This document shows positions 45,250-55,437 of a stretch of DNA of 64,000 nt, one piece after another (position 1 is the stretch's first letter; every line of letters starts with the position of its first letter). The stretch lies in contig JAHDGK010000020.1 in NCBI GenBank assembly GCA_020627685.1, positions 5,007 through 69,006 of the forward strand, in the 5' to 3' direction. The notes under the pieces are model-generated. The model did not search any database. It was not told where the DNA came from and was given only the letters and a program-made list of their open reading frames with translations. Made by a program: the position numbers and the translations under genes. This DNA comes from Granulosicoccus sp. (lineage in GTDB: Bacteria > Pseudomonadota > Gammaproteobacteria > Granulosicoccales > Granulosicoccaceae).

Positions 45250-47520
45250 CTACTTAGCAGCTTGGTGGATGGGACGAATTGGAAACAACACATCTCGCAT
45301 GAGGAGAGTATCCCCGTTCATCAACGTAGCTCTCGCGCTGTACTTATAATGTTTTACACTTAGCGCCTCGATTGAGTGAGATGAAATAGACGTTATCTCT
45401 CCATCATCAACCTCTGTATTGCTGTTGCGGTCAGTCCAAATAGCCAATTTTTCAAGCTCACTACCAGAGATAACCCCATCACTGTTGCTGTCTTCTACGG
45501 CCAGTTTCGCAAAGCCATCAGTGTATTGACGACCCATATCGCCAAATAAGTGCTTTCCTGTTATGACATCTCCAAACGATTTGTAAATAAGTATCCCATC
45601 TGTAGGACTAAACCACTGCATGAGATCTTCAGAAAACCCATCGCCATCCATATCGAACTGGAAATTGCCGGATATGTTTTCAACCCGGCCATTGTTATCT
45701 GTATCTAAAGCGATAGGCGTAACAGCTTGTCGCACACAAGTGGTAGGCAACGACTCAACACCATTTTCTACGGCGGTAACATAGTCTATATCTAGAACTT
45801 CAACACCATGCTCGCGCTTTCTAAAGAATATTCCCCAACTTCGAACACCTGCTTCGCTCTTTAAGCCCGTATATACCAAGTGATCATCAGCATCGTAGAA
45901 GTTGAACTGCGAAGCAAAGTCATCAATGGTTTCACCAGCTACAAATTTTAAGTCGACGTGCACACCCGACTCTAACCCTGTAAGCTTTCCTATCGAGGCA
46001 TAGCAACTACTAGGTGCATCTGGAGCCTCAGGCGCCGGTGGTGGTGGAACCTCTGCGAGGTTGACCGTAACAATGGCCGTATCGTAAGAGCCACATCCAC
46101 CTCGCAACCCATACTCTATGCTGTACGTACCAGCACCAGTAGTATTAGAGATAGTAAACTCGCCGGTCTGTGCATTTAGCGTAACGTTACCTGGCACGTT
46201 ATGCCCAATTAAATCAACTTCTGCTCCCGCTACTTCACAAGGCTCGTCATTACCCATAACAAGAATAGTTAAGGTATCACCAACATTGCCACCAACGGCA
46301 TCATCACTAGCAACCGTTGGGTCAAGAGCGACAACTGTTCGAGTTAGAACCGCATTCGCATTATCCAGGGAACACGCTTCATCGTCTCCAGTATTAGACG
46401 CTGAAGGAAGATTGAATTGAGGGCTTACACCACTGGTATCAACATAGCTTCCTGCAAGCGTTAAAGGGCTACCACTGACAATGAATTCAAAACCTGCTGG
46501 GCTTTCGAACGAAAGCTGATAGTCGCCAGCTGGTAAGTCTGTAAAAGAGTAGCTTCCATCGGCAGCCGTCTCAGTCTCGAACCGATCCCCACCGACCACG
46601 TCAGAAAGCGCGACAGTCACATTTGGAAAGGCGGTATTGCTATTGGATGCGTTCAAATAAGCAGCACCACACACTGCATAGTCACTTGGTGGAACTACCG
46701 GTGGAACAGCAATAAACCCAGCATCAATATTCGTGATATTTGGCTCTTCCTGAGTCGGGCAAATATCCAACGTCGAACCGTTGCTTACCGCATCATTGTC
46801 ACCACTGGCCGCCGCAAAAGTTACTGTAGGATCAGCTGGTGAGAAACGAATCGTGTAGCACTGGCCTACATCAAGACCACCGAAGTAGTACTCTCCGTTT
46901 AAGTCAGTTTCAGCTTGATCAACTAAGGTACTACCCAAGAATATGGATACCGGAGTCGATGGAATGACACTTTCAGTTGCTGCTCGCACCGAGTTTTCGT
47001 CGACATCAAACCAGGCAACGCCTGCGATAGAACCGTCAACCGGGGTTGGCGCTGGATTATCCAAAAGCAACGTGCAGTCTTGAAAACCAGATCCCTCTAA
47101 TCCATACACGCCGACAGCCGCAATGGTAGTACCAGCCGGTGCCTCAAGCGTTACAGAATAAGCCCCACCTTGAACATCCTCAAAAATCTGAGTTGATTGC
47201 GTTGCAAGAGTTTCCCCAGAATTATTTAAAAATGCGAGAGTCAAACTGGAGAACTTGTAGGAAGAGACGCCACAAGTCATTTTGTAAGTTTCACCTTCTT
47301 GAGCCGGTGTCTCCCGGTACACGCAACCCGACCCAGCAAGATGCGAAGGATCGAACTGATCGTCACCTTCTTCGATTAAATCTGAACCGTCACAGTTTTG
47401 CCAGCCGGTCGTAACAGAGCTTCCTGTTAGAAGGTCTCCTGATACCACTGCCTGCGAGGCACCGGACATTAGGAGCATGGCACTGCCTGCTACCAACGTC
47501 ATAAAATTACGTTTATTCAT
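45250..47520 (-). CDS. Secreted SdrD B-like and EF-hand repeat protein
   Basis: 756 residues with signal peptide (ends GASQA). Two SdrD B/Cna-B-like modules are visible at about 160-270 (SIAGVAWFDVDENSVR) and 285-380 (YAVCGAAYLNASNSNTAFPN), the second with TAADGSYSFTDLPAGDYQLSFE. An Ig-like stretch (about 395-490) and a Pro-rich spacer follow. The C-terminus has calcium-binding loops DTDNNGRVE, DMDGDGFSED, DSNSDGVISG and DRNSNTEVDDGE. It is probably an adhesin or surface-layer protein stabilised by calcium. No sorting signal or membrane anchor is seen. Confidence 0.85.
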   Translation of the reverse strand: MNKRNFMTLVAGSAMLLMSGASQAVVSGDLLTGSSVTTGWQNCDGSDLIEEGDDQFDPSHLAGSGCVYRETPAQEGETYKMTCGVSSYKFSSLTLAFLNNSGETLATQSTQIFEDVQGGAYSVTLEAPAGTTIAAVGVYGLEGSGFQDCTLLLDNPAPTPVDGSIAGVAWFDVDENSVRAATESVIPSTPVSIFLGSTLVDQAETDLNGEYYFGGLDVGQCYTIRFSPADPTVTFAAASGDNDAVSNGSTLDICPTQEEPNITNIDAGFIAVPPVVPPSDYAVCGAAYLNASNSNTAFPNVTVALSDVVGGDRFETETAADGSYSFTDLPAGDYQLSFESPAGFEFIVSGSPLTLAGSYVDTSGVSPQFNLPSASNTGDDEACSLDNANAVLTRTVVALDPTVASDDAVGGNVGDTLTILVMGNDEPCEVAGAEVDLIGHNVPGNVTLNAQTGEFTISNTTGAGTYSIEYGLRGGCGSYDTAIVTVNLAEVPPPPAPEAPDAPSSCYASIGKLTGLESGVHVDLKFVAGETIDDFASQFNFYDADDHLVYTGLKSEAGVRSWGIFFRKREHGVEVLDIDYVTAVENGVESLPTTCVRQAVTPIALDTDNNGRVENISGNFQFDMDGDGFSEDLMQWFSPTDGILIYKSFGDVITGKHLFGDMGRQYTDGFAKLAVEDSNSDGVISGSELEKLAIWTDRNSNTEVDDGEITSISSHSIEALSVKHYKYSARATLMNGDTLLMRDVLFPIRPIHQAAK

Positions 47521-47829
47521 TTTCTGCTTCCATTACAGACTCGGACGAAATAGTAGGAATGACACAGCTGTTCCTGCCGGTTTATGGCTGCAGCTTCATA
47601 AAAATAACTCGGATGCGGTTGTTATTCTGAAAATCAATGGGTGCCGACACCATTCCAGAAAATCCCCAAACGCATAAGCGCAGCATCCATTCAACTAGCA
47701 GTATCCATACCCGAAATTGCACGGCGGGATAGGCGTTATATTGACTGGTACTCTTAACAAGCAATAAGCTGGCAAATTAACGGTTACACGTACACATGAG
47801 CGCCGGAATAGCGCTACAAGAGTTTTTAA
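47521..47829. other. 309-base intergenic region without a recognisable gene
   Basis: This gap separates two minus-strand genes and should hold the promoter of the secreted SdrD-like gene. Apart from a short imperfect dyad (GGAAT...TTCC near 47550-47575), I see no clear promoter, terminator or RNA structure. Confidence 0.6.
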
Positions 47830-48423
47830 TCAGAGCTTTTTAAGTGGAACTTCAAGGAGCAATGAAACTTGCTCCGCAAATTCATCTGCTCGCGCAGGTT
47901 TCAACGTTATAAACAGATTGCGGCGATCGCCACCCTTAGTAATAAGATTTACTTGATACTCAGTATATGAATTACGTCGTTTACTACGATTACTTCTATG
48001 CTTAACGACATGTGAAAGCAACTGCACTTTTTCAACATCTTCAGGACTGAATGACATGCGATAAGCCGATCTGTCGAAAAGACTATTAACGCGCCAAGAA
48101 CGTTTGAAATGTACACCACTACCTTTTTCTACAAGTACGTGCTCATCATGGTTATAAAATATAACAAAGCCTGTAAATAGAAACAGAATGCCAATCAATG
48201 CTAGAGGCAAAGAGCCGGGCCCATCGAATGATGTTAATGTACGAAGCAACCAAAGGGCAATGAGAGCAAAACCCAGAATTAAAAATAGAAAACTATAACC
48301 TAATGCAAATACGGTAGGCTTAACGCACACACTGTCTTCATTGAGTTGTACAAATCGCTTAGATTCAAAACTGGTGGAAGCAACTTCTAAAGGAGCGTCA
48401 GCAATTTCTTCAGTATTAGACAT
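47830..48423 (-). CDS. Hypothetical membrane protein with two helices (197 aa)
   Basis: 197 residues. Two hydrophobic helices (about 45-65 and 73-92) sit near the N-terminus, followed by a soluble region of about 100 residues with a basic stretch KHRSNRSKRR. The arrangement resembles bacterial PH-like domain membrane proteins, but I cannot assign a family with confidence. It is divergent from hrpB. Confidence 0.7.
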   Translation of the reverse strand: MSNTEEIADAPLEVASTSFESKRFVQLNEDSVCVKPTVFALGYSFLFLILGFALIALWLLRTLTSFDGPGSLPLALIGILFLFTGFVIFYNHDEHVLVEKGSGVHFKRSWRVNSLFDRSAYRMSFSPEDVEKVQLLSHVVKHRSNRSKRRNSYTEYQVNLITKGGDRRNLFITLKPARADEFAEQVSLLLEVPLKKL

Positions 48424-48571
48424 ATGTGATCAGCGAATTAGAAAACGTGATTAAGCGTATGTTCTGCTTAATTTTCTGGGTTAGCAAGGACTATAATACT
48501 ACTATCAATCAGGCTCGCGATTAAGGACATTAAAGATCACCGTATTACCCGACACAGTAAAAGCTCTGCCT

Positions 48572-50995
48572 GTGATGGCTGTAGCTAAAGATATAGCGAA
48601 TGCCCTGATAGATAACGACGTCATGCTGAGCGCTGAGCCTGGAGCAGGCAAAAGCACAGGACTCCCTTTGTCCTTTTTACTCAGCACGCCCATACAAGGG
48701 AATATCATTCTACTAGAACCACGTCGATTGGCAGCTCGGTCAGTAGCTGGCCGTCTCGCCTCACACCTGGGGGAAGAAATCGGGCAAACAATTGGCTTAC
48801 GAATGCGTTTTGATACCCGTATATCAGCGCAAACACGATTGACTGTAGTTACCGAAGGCGTTCTCACCCGAATACTTCAATCAGATCCATCATTAGAAGG
48901 TGTATCGCTGGTTATATTTGATGAATATCATGAGAGAAGCTTACACGCTGATCTAGGTTTAGCACTTTGCCTGGAAGTAAAACAAGCTTTACGCGATGAT
49001 CTGAGACTATTGTTAATGTCAGCGACGCTCGACACCGCGCAAATTCAATCAGGCTCTCATCGTTTCAAGCACTTCCATTGTGCAACTAAGCAACACCATG
49101 TTGAAACGATCTGGGAAGGTGAACAATCCAGCCCGTTAATACAGCGAGTAGTACAAACAACACTCAAGGCCTACGAGGAACAAAAAGGCGACATACTGGT
49201 ATTTCTTCCCGGAGTGGCAGAGATCAACAATGTCGCTAGACTTCTCAAACCGCGGCTTAACAAAAATCTTGAATTGCACGTATTACATGGCAATGTTGAT
49301 TTAGCTAGCCAAGAGAACGCTACCGCCAATGCTAAATCGGGAGTGCGTCGAGTCATTCTGTCAACCAGTTTGGCGGAAACTTCTATCACCATAGACGGCG
49401 TCACGGTTGTCATAGATTCAGGGGTGGAGAGGCGAAGTAAAATAGATGCCGGTACAGGTGCACAAAGACTGGAAACAGTACAGTCCAGTCAGGCAAGCGC
49501 GACTCAACGTGCCGGCCGTGCAGGACGTACACAAGCCGGAGTCTGCTACAGACTTTGGAGCGAATCGGGCCACACGAGGCGAACCGCACAATGGCAACCT
49601 GAAATATTCAGGGCTGATCTGAGCCCGTTACTTCTTGAAACAGGCTTATGGGGTGCAACAGATATTGATGACCTGCCCTGGGTTGACGCACCACCAAAAG
49701 CCGGAATAGCAATGGCTGAACAGCTGATGAGTCGGCTGGGATTATGGCACGATAAAAAGCTGACTCAGCGAGGGCGAATCGTAGCAACGCTACCCGTTCA
49801 CCCTCGCCTGGGTCATATGATGATGTGGGCAGCGGACCATAATAGCTTGGATCTAAGCTGTAAAATCGCCGCACTATTAGAAGAACGCACCCAGCGTTCA
49901 AGGCAAATTGACTTCAGCTCTGATCTTGAACATCCGCAAATAAAATCCGTCAAACATCGTGCTTCTCAGCTATCCAAATTGCTCGAGAACCGAAAAACAA
50001 ACGACGATCCCCCTAGCGCAGCAACTGTCCTAGCACAAGCTTTTCCAGATTGGATCGCACAAAGGCGCTCCGGTGAATCAGGTAGATTTCAAATCGCTAG
50101 CGGAGCCGGCGTCATCATTGATAAAGACAGCGAGCTAGCACATTGCCAATGGCTGGCGGTAGCGCAACTCGGCGGAAACAGCAGTCAACTAAAAATCTTC
50201 AAAGCACTGCCATTGTGCATAGATGAGCTTGAAGAATTTACACCGGAGTTTTTCGAGAGCACTGTTCTTCTAGATTGGGACGAAAACAAACAACGGGTTA
50301 TTGCCGAGAAACGAACAATGATGGGATCACTTGTCGTGACCACCCGGCCTTACCAGGATTTAACCAACGACGATAAGGCAAAGGCACTTATAAACAGCAT
50401 AAGGCGAATAGGGATTAGCAATCTTTCCTGGACTCAAGAGTGCCTTGAATGGCAAGCCCGTGTTACACGAATGCAGGATATCAATACCAGAGATAAAGTT
50501 TCGAATTGGCCGAAAGTAGACAATGATTCGCTCAGTAATACACTTGAAATCTGGTTGCTGCCTTGGATCGAAGGTATCGGAACACTTAAAGCACTCAAGC
50601 AAGTAAATCTATTACAAGCGCTTAAAGGCCATCTAGACTTTCAGCAACAATCATTGCTAGATAAGTACCTTCCAACCCACTATACCGTGCCCAGTGGTTC
50701 TAAAATACGTTTGAGCTATCTCTCCAACGGAGGGCCAGTATTATCGGTACGACTTCAGGAGATGTTTGGCTGTAAAGAAAACCCGTCAATTGCCATGGGT
50801 CAAATTCCTCTAAAAGTCGAGTTACTTTCACCCGCTCAGCGACCCGTTCAAGTGACTGCCGATTTAGCAAATTTCTGGACTACAAGCTATCCAGCAGTAA
50901 AGAAGGAGATGGCGGGTCGATATCCTAAACATATCTGGCCTGACGATCCTTTGAATACGGAGCCCACCCGCCGTGCAAAGCCCCGCAAAACGTAA
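48572..50995 (+). CDS. hrpB: ATP-dependent helicase HrpB
   Basis: 807 residues of the DEAH-box HrpB family. Motifs in order: Walker A SAEPGAGKST, motif Ib LEPRRLAARSVA, DEYH box (VIFDEYHERSLHADLGLAL; HrpB usually has DEFH), SAT box MSATLD, TSLAETSITIDGV and QRAGRAGR. The C-terminal HrpB domain continues to the end with the usual KHIWPDDP. It uses ATP to remodel RNA; its bacterial role is poorly known. GTG 48572 is adopted, with ATG 48575 next. The conserved LPV that opens HrpB proteins includes codons just upstream, so translation may begin earlier, for example at ATC 48536. Confidence 0.93.
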   Translation: MMAVAKDIANALIDNDVMLSAEPGAGKSTGLPLSFLLSTPIQGNIILLEPRRLAARSVAGRLASHLGEEIGQTIGLRMRFDTRISAQTRLTVVTEGVLTRILQSDPSLEGVSLVIFDEYHERSLHADLGLALCLEVKQALRDDLRLLLMSATLDTAQIQSGSHRFKHFHCATKQHHVETIWEGEQSSPLIQRVVQTTLKAYEEQKGDILVFLPGVAEINNVARLLKPRLNKNLELHVLHGNVDLASQENATANAKSGVRRVILSTSLAETSITIDGVTVVIDSGVERRSKIDAGTGAQRLETVQSSQASATQRAGRAGRTQAGVCYRLWSESGHTRRTAQWQPEIFRADLSPLLLETGLWGATDIDDLPWVDAPPKAGIAMAEQLMSRLGLWHDKKLTQRGRIVATLPVHPRLGHMMMWAADHNSLDLSCKIAALLEERTQRSRQIDFSSDLEHPQIKSVKHRASQLSKLLENRKTNDDPPSAATVLAQAFPDWIAQRRSGESGRFQIASGAGVIIDKDSELAHCQWLAVAQLGGNSSQLKIFKALPLCIDELEEFTPEFFESTVLLDWDENKQRVIAEKRTMMGSLVVTTRPYQDLTNDDKAKALINSIRRIGISNLSWTQECLEWQARVTRMQDINTRDKVSNWPKVDNDSLSNTLEIWLLPWIEGIGTLKALKQVNLLQALKGHLDFQQQSLLDKYLPTHYTVPSGSKIRLSYLSNGGPVLSVRLQEMFGCKENPSIAMGQIPLKVELLSPAQRPVQVTADLANFWTTSYPAVKKEMAGRYPKHIWPDDPLNTEPTRRAKPRKT

Positions 50996-51074
50996 TCTTC
51001 TCTTTTTTGGAAAGATAAGAAAGAAGCGTCAATCAATTAAAAGCGCTTTATAATCAGCACAATTTCTCTTGACT

Positions 51075-51362
51075 ATGCCCAAAGCCGTGAAATCAGACGT
51101 AAATAAGCTTCTGAAAAATAATGAACAGCTGAACCAGTTAGACTCAGTGAAAGTAGCTAGCCATGTTCAACGCGAAAAAGGTGAGTGGTTTATCAATACT
51201 CTAATGCTTGATGGCTACGACGTTCCCTTCAAGTACAGCCGTCAAAAAAGATACCGAAACTTACAGGGAGCGTCAGTCAACCTGACCTACTACCCTAAAA
51301 CTGAAAACATTGCAGGAATGGATTTTGAGTATATGAAGGTGGTTAGAATTCGAAGAAGCTAG
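51075..51362 (+). CDS. Small conserved-looking hypothetical protein (95 aa)
   Basis: 95 residues from ATG 51075; TTG 51069 is two codons earlier. The sequence is basic and soluble, with DSVKVASHVQREKGEWFINTL, DGYDVPFKYSRQKRYRNLQG and DFEYMKVVRIRRS. I do not recognise a named family. It lies 80 bases after hrpB on the same strand and may be co-transcribed. Confidence 0.65.
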   Translation: MPKAVKSDVNKLLKNNEQLNQLDSVKVASHVQREKGEWFINTLMLDGYDVPFKYSRQKRYRNLQGASVNLTYYPKTENIAGMDFEYMKVVRIRRS

Positions 51363-51400
51363 AGACATTCCCGGTACGTTCTTTCCCAAAAATCTCAAAC

Positions 51401-52282
51401 CTACACATATTTTCGCCAGTTGTGCTCCTCATGAAAACCAAGCATCGTGCAAGCCTTTTTGTTAGATGACAAACCTTGATAATCCCCCAAGCTTTCATCG
51501 ACAGGGACATCTTTATAATACGTATCGATGATTTCCCGCGTTAGCATAGTTGTCATATTGGTATTACTAGTGGCATTGAATATTTGAAAACCTAAATCGT
51601 CTTTTAATAGACATTTATCCACGATTTGTCCTAAGTCTCTCCCATCAATACAACCAAAGAGATCACGTCTACGCTGATTGGTGTCGCGTAAAATTTCAGG
51701 AAATCTCTGATAGTCTGATGGCTCTAATACGTTACTGATTCGGAGCGCATAAATATCTGCCCCGGAACGCCGCTGAAACGCCCGCGCAGTTTTTTCGTTA
51801 ACCACTTTAGACAATCCATAGGCATCCATCGGGTTAACATCATAGCCTTCATCCAGAGGGAATTTCTCAGGGTTGATTTTCCCATCCGCAAAACATACAC
51901 CGTACACAGTCTCTGATGAGGCTATGACAACTTTGCTGATTCCTGTTTTAATCGCTGCCTCTATGACGTTGTAAGTACCCTGAACATTGACTCGAAACGT
52001 CTCATTATCTGGTTGAATAAGAATTCTTGGTATAGCAGCGAAGTGCACCACAGCATCAAATTGCCGAGTTCCCGTTCCAGGCTCAAGCTCTCCAAAATTC
52101 GCATAACTGGTCATTAAATTGAACATCTGTCCGGCATCCGTGACGTCCGCTGTAATGTTGTCAACTCCGGGATGCTCAAATGGCATTCGATCAACATTCA
52201 AGACATGATGCCCGCGCTTAACTAGATACGGTAAAACATACCTTCCTGCCTTACCCGACCCACCTGTGAACAGAACTCGCAT
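51401..52282 (-). CDS. NAD-dependent epimerase/dehydratase
   Basis: 293 residues of the extended SDR family. The N-terminal cofactor motif is TGGSGKAGRYVL (about 6-17), with acidic NVDR after the second strand pointing to NAD. Catalytic residues are Ser/Thr in IASSETVYG and Tyr/Lys in YGLSKVVNEK. It probably acts on a sugar, sugar acid or nucleotide-sugar. It is transcribed alone and converges with the small gene after hrpB. Confidence 0.9.
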   Translation of the reverse strand: MRVLFTGGSGKAGRYVLPYLVKRGHHVLNVDRMPFEHPGVDNITADVTDAGQMFNLMTSYANFGELEPGTGTRQFDAVVHFAAIPRILIQPDNETFRVNVQGTYNVIEAAIKTGISKVVIASSETVYGVCFADGKINPEKFPLDEGYDVNPMDAYGLSKVVNEKTARAFQRRSGADIYALRISNVLEPSDYQRFPEILRDTNQRRRDLFGCIDGRDLGQIVDKCLLKDDLGFQIFNATSNTNMTTMLTREIIDTYYKDVPVDESLGDYQGLSSNKKACTMLGFHEEHNWRKYV

Positions 52283-52494
52283 ACTCTGAATTCCCGCTGA
52301 AAGACTAGGATCTGGAACTGAACCAGATTCACATTAATAGATTAATTGTCACACAGCGTTATGACAACTTCCTATTTGGCCACAATTATTGCACCTACCC
52401 TTCGATTTTAAGACCTCATTCCCTAATTCTCCCTAAATTCGCTTACCGGCTTGGCCGTTTACGTCCTGTATGCGAACTTTGAGAAGTAAAGAGG

Positions 52495-52989
52495 ATGAGC
52501 ATCAGAATTTTCGGTCTACTGAATCAACTCAAAAGACGAGCGACTTTCTTATTATTCAGTGTTTTCCTACTGTCTGTTCAATCGCAAACAGTTTATGCAG
52601 GCGGCGCAGAATCTTCCAGCCCATATTTTATAGAGGGATACGATGTCGTCTCGTACTTTCGGGACTCCGGCCCTTTACAAGGAAATCCGAGCTTCTCGAC
52701 AAAATATGAGAACCATACACTCATATTCAGCTCGGAGAAGAACCTGACGGCATTCAAAGAAAACCCTGAATCTTACATGCCAGCCTACAACGGCTACTGT
52801 GCATATGGAATGGTTTACGGTATGAAATCAAAAGTTGATCCACTTCAATACGACGTTGTGGACGGCCGACTCTACCTGCAACTAGACGGTGGTACAAAAA
52901 AGAGATGGAATCGAAGAGTGGGTAGAAATATCAGAAAGAGCGACAAAATCTGGAAAAAATTATCGGCTCCATCTGAAGAGCGTCGATAG
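52495..52989 (+). CDS. Secreted YHS domain protein
   Basis: 164 residues. An N-terminal hydrophobic signal (ATFLLFSVFLLSVQS) is followed by a YHS-type domain at about 45-110 with IEGYDVVSYF, YENHTLIFSSEKNLTAFKENPESYMP and YNGYCAYGM. YHS domains are small metal- or haem-associated modules; the Cys in GYCAYGM is typical. It is probably periplasmic. The C-terminus is strongly basic. It lies 38 bases upstream of a GGDEF-EAL protein on the same strand and may share its transcript. Confidence 0.85.
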   Translation: MSIRIFGLLNQLKRRATFLLFSVFLLSVQSQTVYAGGAESSSPYFIEGYDVVSYFRDSGPLQGNPSFSTKYENHTLIFSSEKNLTAFKENPESYMPAYNGYCAYGMVYGMKSKVDPLQYDVVDGRLYLQLDGGTKKRWNRRVGRNIRKSDKIWKKLSAPSEERR

Positions 52990-53027
52990 ATCTCCGCTCA
53001 GACGATCGAACAAATCCAGTACTGCTA

Positions 53028-55424
53028 ATGCACACCCACAATCACAATGAGAATGGCGCTCTCTTCAGCCGATTGGCTCTGAAGATAATCGTCGCGATAT
53101 GCACCTCTGTGCTTGTGATTCAGCTGGTTTTTATCGGCTATATCGAAAACAGTATTTACAAATCCGAACTTGACTCTATTGTCGACCAGCAGATTACATT
53201 TACTGAAGCAAGTTCAATGTATATCGCAGAACTTGCCTATGAAAACAACGAGGATAGCTTATACCTCATCTTATCCTCGATCGTTGCCAACCCCCTTATT
53301 GTTGGCGCGACAATAAACTACACGGATGGCCGAGATCAATTGGATATAGGAAGCGCATCCACACAGCTAGAATACAGTTTTGAAATCAAGGACCTTGACG
53401 ATAACGACGACCTGGTAACAATTGCAGTTCTCAAAACCTATGCCACTACAGAATTCATCGATGAATCTAGATCGGCAAGAATTTATAGCCTTATCGGTTT
53501 AGCGTTAATTGTTCTGCTAGTAATAATAGGTGTCTCTGTGATAGCGGTTCAGGCTTTTATCGGCATACCGTTAAGGCGTATCACTCAGGCAATTAGCAGC
53601 CCTTCTCGAACGCCAATAATTCAGTGGAAAAGCTCTGATGAAATTGGAGCGGTCGTCAGAAGACTTAACTACCTTCATACGGAACTCAATAACCGTGTTA
53701 CCGGCCTTGAAAACGAGCTGAGCGAGAATGAAAGACGGGAAGCAGATCGCATTCGCAGTTTGTCCAACGCAACACTAGAAGGTATTCTTATCTTCAAAAA
53801 CGATGAGATTGTGGATCTGAACGAGCCTATGGCAGCACTGTTCGGTTGCAGTCGTGAAGAGGCATTGTCACTACCGGTGTCTGATATTTTCGATGCTGAG
53901 ATCAACAGGTTTTTGCAACAACCCATTGAAGAAGGCTCCAGGCCTCACATAAGCACGTCATTGGTAAATTCAGAGAACAACAGCATACCGGTAGAACTCT
54001 ATATTAATCTTCTGGATTCAACATCCACAGAAAGTCGAGTTGCTGTTGTTCGAGATATCTCGGAGCGCATAGATGCAGAGGAAGCGATGTGGCGTCTTGC
54101 TCATTACGACAGTTTGACGGGCTTGCCGAATCGCAGATACTTTTCTGAGAACCTTGAGTCTGCTATTAAGACGGCAAAAACCAACAATCAAAAATTATCC
54201 GTCGCATATCTTGACTTGGATAACTTCAAATTTATTAATGACTCGAGAGGGCACGCCGTTGGTGATGAGCTGCTATGCGCGGTTGCCACAAGCATGCAAG
54301 AAGCTCTGGGTTGTACTGAAAGCTGCGCGCGACTCGGCGGTGACGAATTCGCGATACTGTTCGAAGAGCATAAACTTACATTGTCTCTTGAGGAGACAGT
54401 AGCTAACGTGTTCACAGCCATTCAAGACGGCGAGCCATGCAGTCCTTGGCAAAGTGTATTCGGCCTCAGCGTGGGCGTTGCCACACTAAAAGGTGATGAA
54501 ATATCCAGAAGCGATTTACTCACTCAAGCAGATCTTGCTCTATACAAAGCCAAAGATGGTGGCAAGTCCCAAGTTTGTTTCTACTCAGACAATATAGACG
54601 CAAAACTCAAACGGGAAAGACTCATTACCGAAAGGCTCATTCCAGCACTGGAAAATAATCAACTGGAACTTCACTATCAACCTCAGATAAAAACCGACGG
54701 TAGCTCTATCACAGGATTTGAAGCCCTTCTAAGATGGCAAGACCCACTGCTGGGTACCGTATCACCTGAGGAGATCATAGAGATTTCGGAACGTGAGGGC
54801 CTAGTGTCACAACTTGGCCGCTGGGTAATCGATACAGCGTGCATGGAAGCATCGAGCTGGCCTCAGCACATACGCTTAGCCGTAAATTTGTCTCCACTGC
54901 AGCTTGCCGATGAGACCCTTCCTGCATTCGTTGAAAGTACACTCAGAAAAACTGGAGTTGAACCCAGTAGATTTGAAATTGAGATAACAGAAACTGCACT
55001 GGTATCTGACACAGGTAAAGCTACAGAACTTATTGATGCATTGAAAGCTATGGGCATTCTAATCGCACTGGATGACTTCGGGACTGGATATTCCAGTCTG
55101 AGTATGTTGCAGAGCTTTCCGATTGATCGTATAAAAATTGATCGCTCATTCGTTAGAAATTTGACAGAAAATAACGACAACGCATCCATTGTGGCAAGCA
55201 TTATTGACCTGGGTGCCAGACTTGGTCTCGACGTAATCGCCGAAGGTGTTGAGACAGAGGACGACATAGAAACACTAAAAGAATTCAACTGCCTAGAATG
55301 TCAGGGATATTTAGTGAGTAAACCCTTAGAGAGCTCCGAAATACAGGTCATTGTTAATCGATATGAAGCCTCTGAGACTAACGAAGTGGTGGTTCCGATA
55401 TCGAAGTGGAAGAAAACTGGATAG
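53028..55424 (+). CDS. Membrane GGDEF-EAL c-di-GMP enzyme with HAMP and PAS
   Basis: 798 residues. A helix near residues 16-38, a periplasmic sensor region (about 40-150), a second helix (about 152-175), a HAMP-like linker, PAS (about 240-350), GGDEF (about 355-515; LGGDEFAIL intact, no RxxD inhibition site) and EAL (about 530-785; FEALLRW and DDFGTGYSSL intact). It could make or degrade c-di-GMP in response to a periplasmic signal. The upstream secreted YHS protein is a candidate partner for the sensor region. Confidence 0.94.
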   Translation: MHTHNHNENGALFSRLALKIIVAICTSVLVIQLVFIGYIENSIYKSELDSIVDQQITFTEASSMYIAELAYENNEDSLYLILSSIVANPLIVGATINYTDGRDQLDIGSASTQLEYSFEIKDLDDNDDLVTIAVLKTYATTEFIDESRSARIYSLIGLALIVLLVIIGVSVIAVQAFIGIPLRRITQAISSPSRTPIIQWKSSDEIGAVVRRLNYLHTELNNRVTGLENELSENERREADRIRSLSNATLEGILIFKNDEIVDLNEPMAALFGCSREEALSLPVSDIFDAEINRFLQQPIEEGSRPHISTSLVNSENNSIPVELYINLLDSTSTESRVAVVRDISERIDAEEAMWRLAHYDSLTGLPNRRYFSENLESAIKTAKTNNQKLSVAYLDLDNFKFINDSRGHAVGDELLCAVATSMQEALGCTESCARLGGDEFAILFEEHKLTLSLEETVANVFTAIQDGEPCSPWQSVFGLSVGVATLKGDEISRSDLLTQADLALYKAKDGGKSQVCFYSDNIDAKLKRERLITERLIPALENNQLELHYQPQIKTDGSSITGFEALLRWQDPLLGTVSPEEIIEISEREGLVSQLGRWVIDTACMEASSWPQHIRLAVNLSPLQLADETLPAFVESTLRKTGVEPSRFEIEITETALVSDTGKATELIDALKAMGILIALDDFGTGYSSLSMLQSFPIDRIKIDRSFVRNLTENNDNASIVASIIDLGARLGLDVIAEGVETEDDIETLKEFNCLECQGYLVSKPLESSEIQVIVNRYEASETNEVVVPISKWKKTG

Positions 55425-55437
55425 TACCGGTCAGATA

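Noticed and set aside
54863-55288. 141-codon minus-strand ORF
   Set aside because: It is antisense to the EAL domain of the GGDEF-EAL protein and Ser-rich, typical of a shadow frame.
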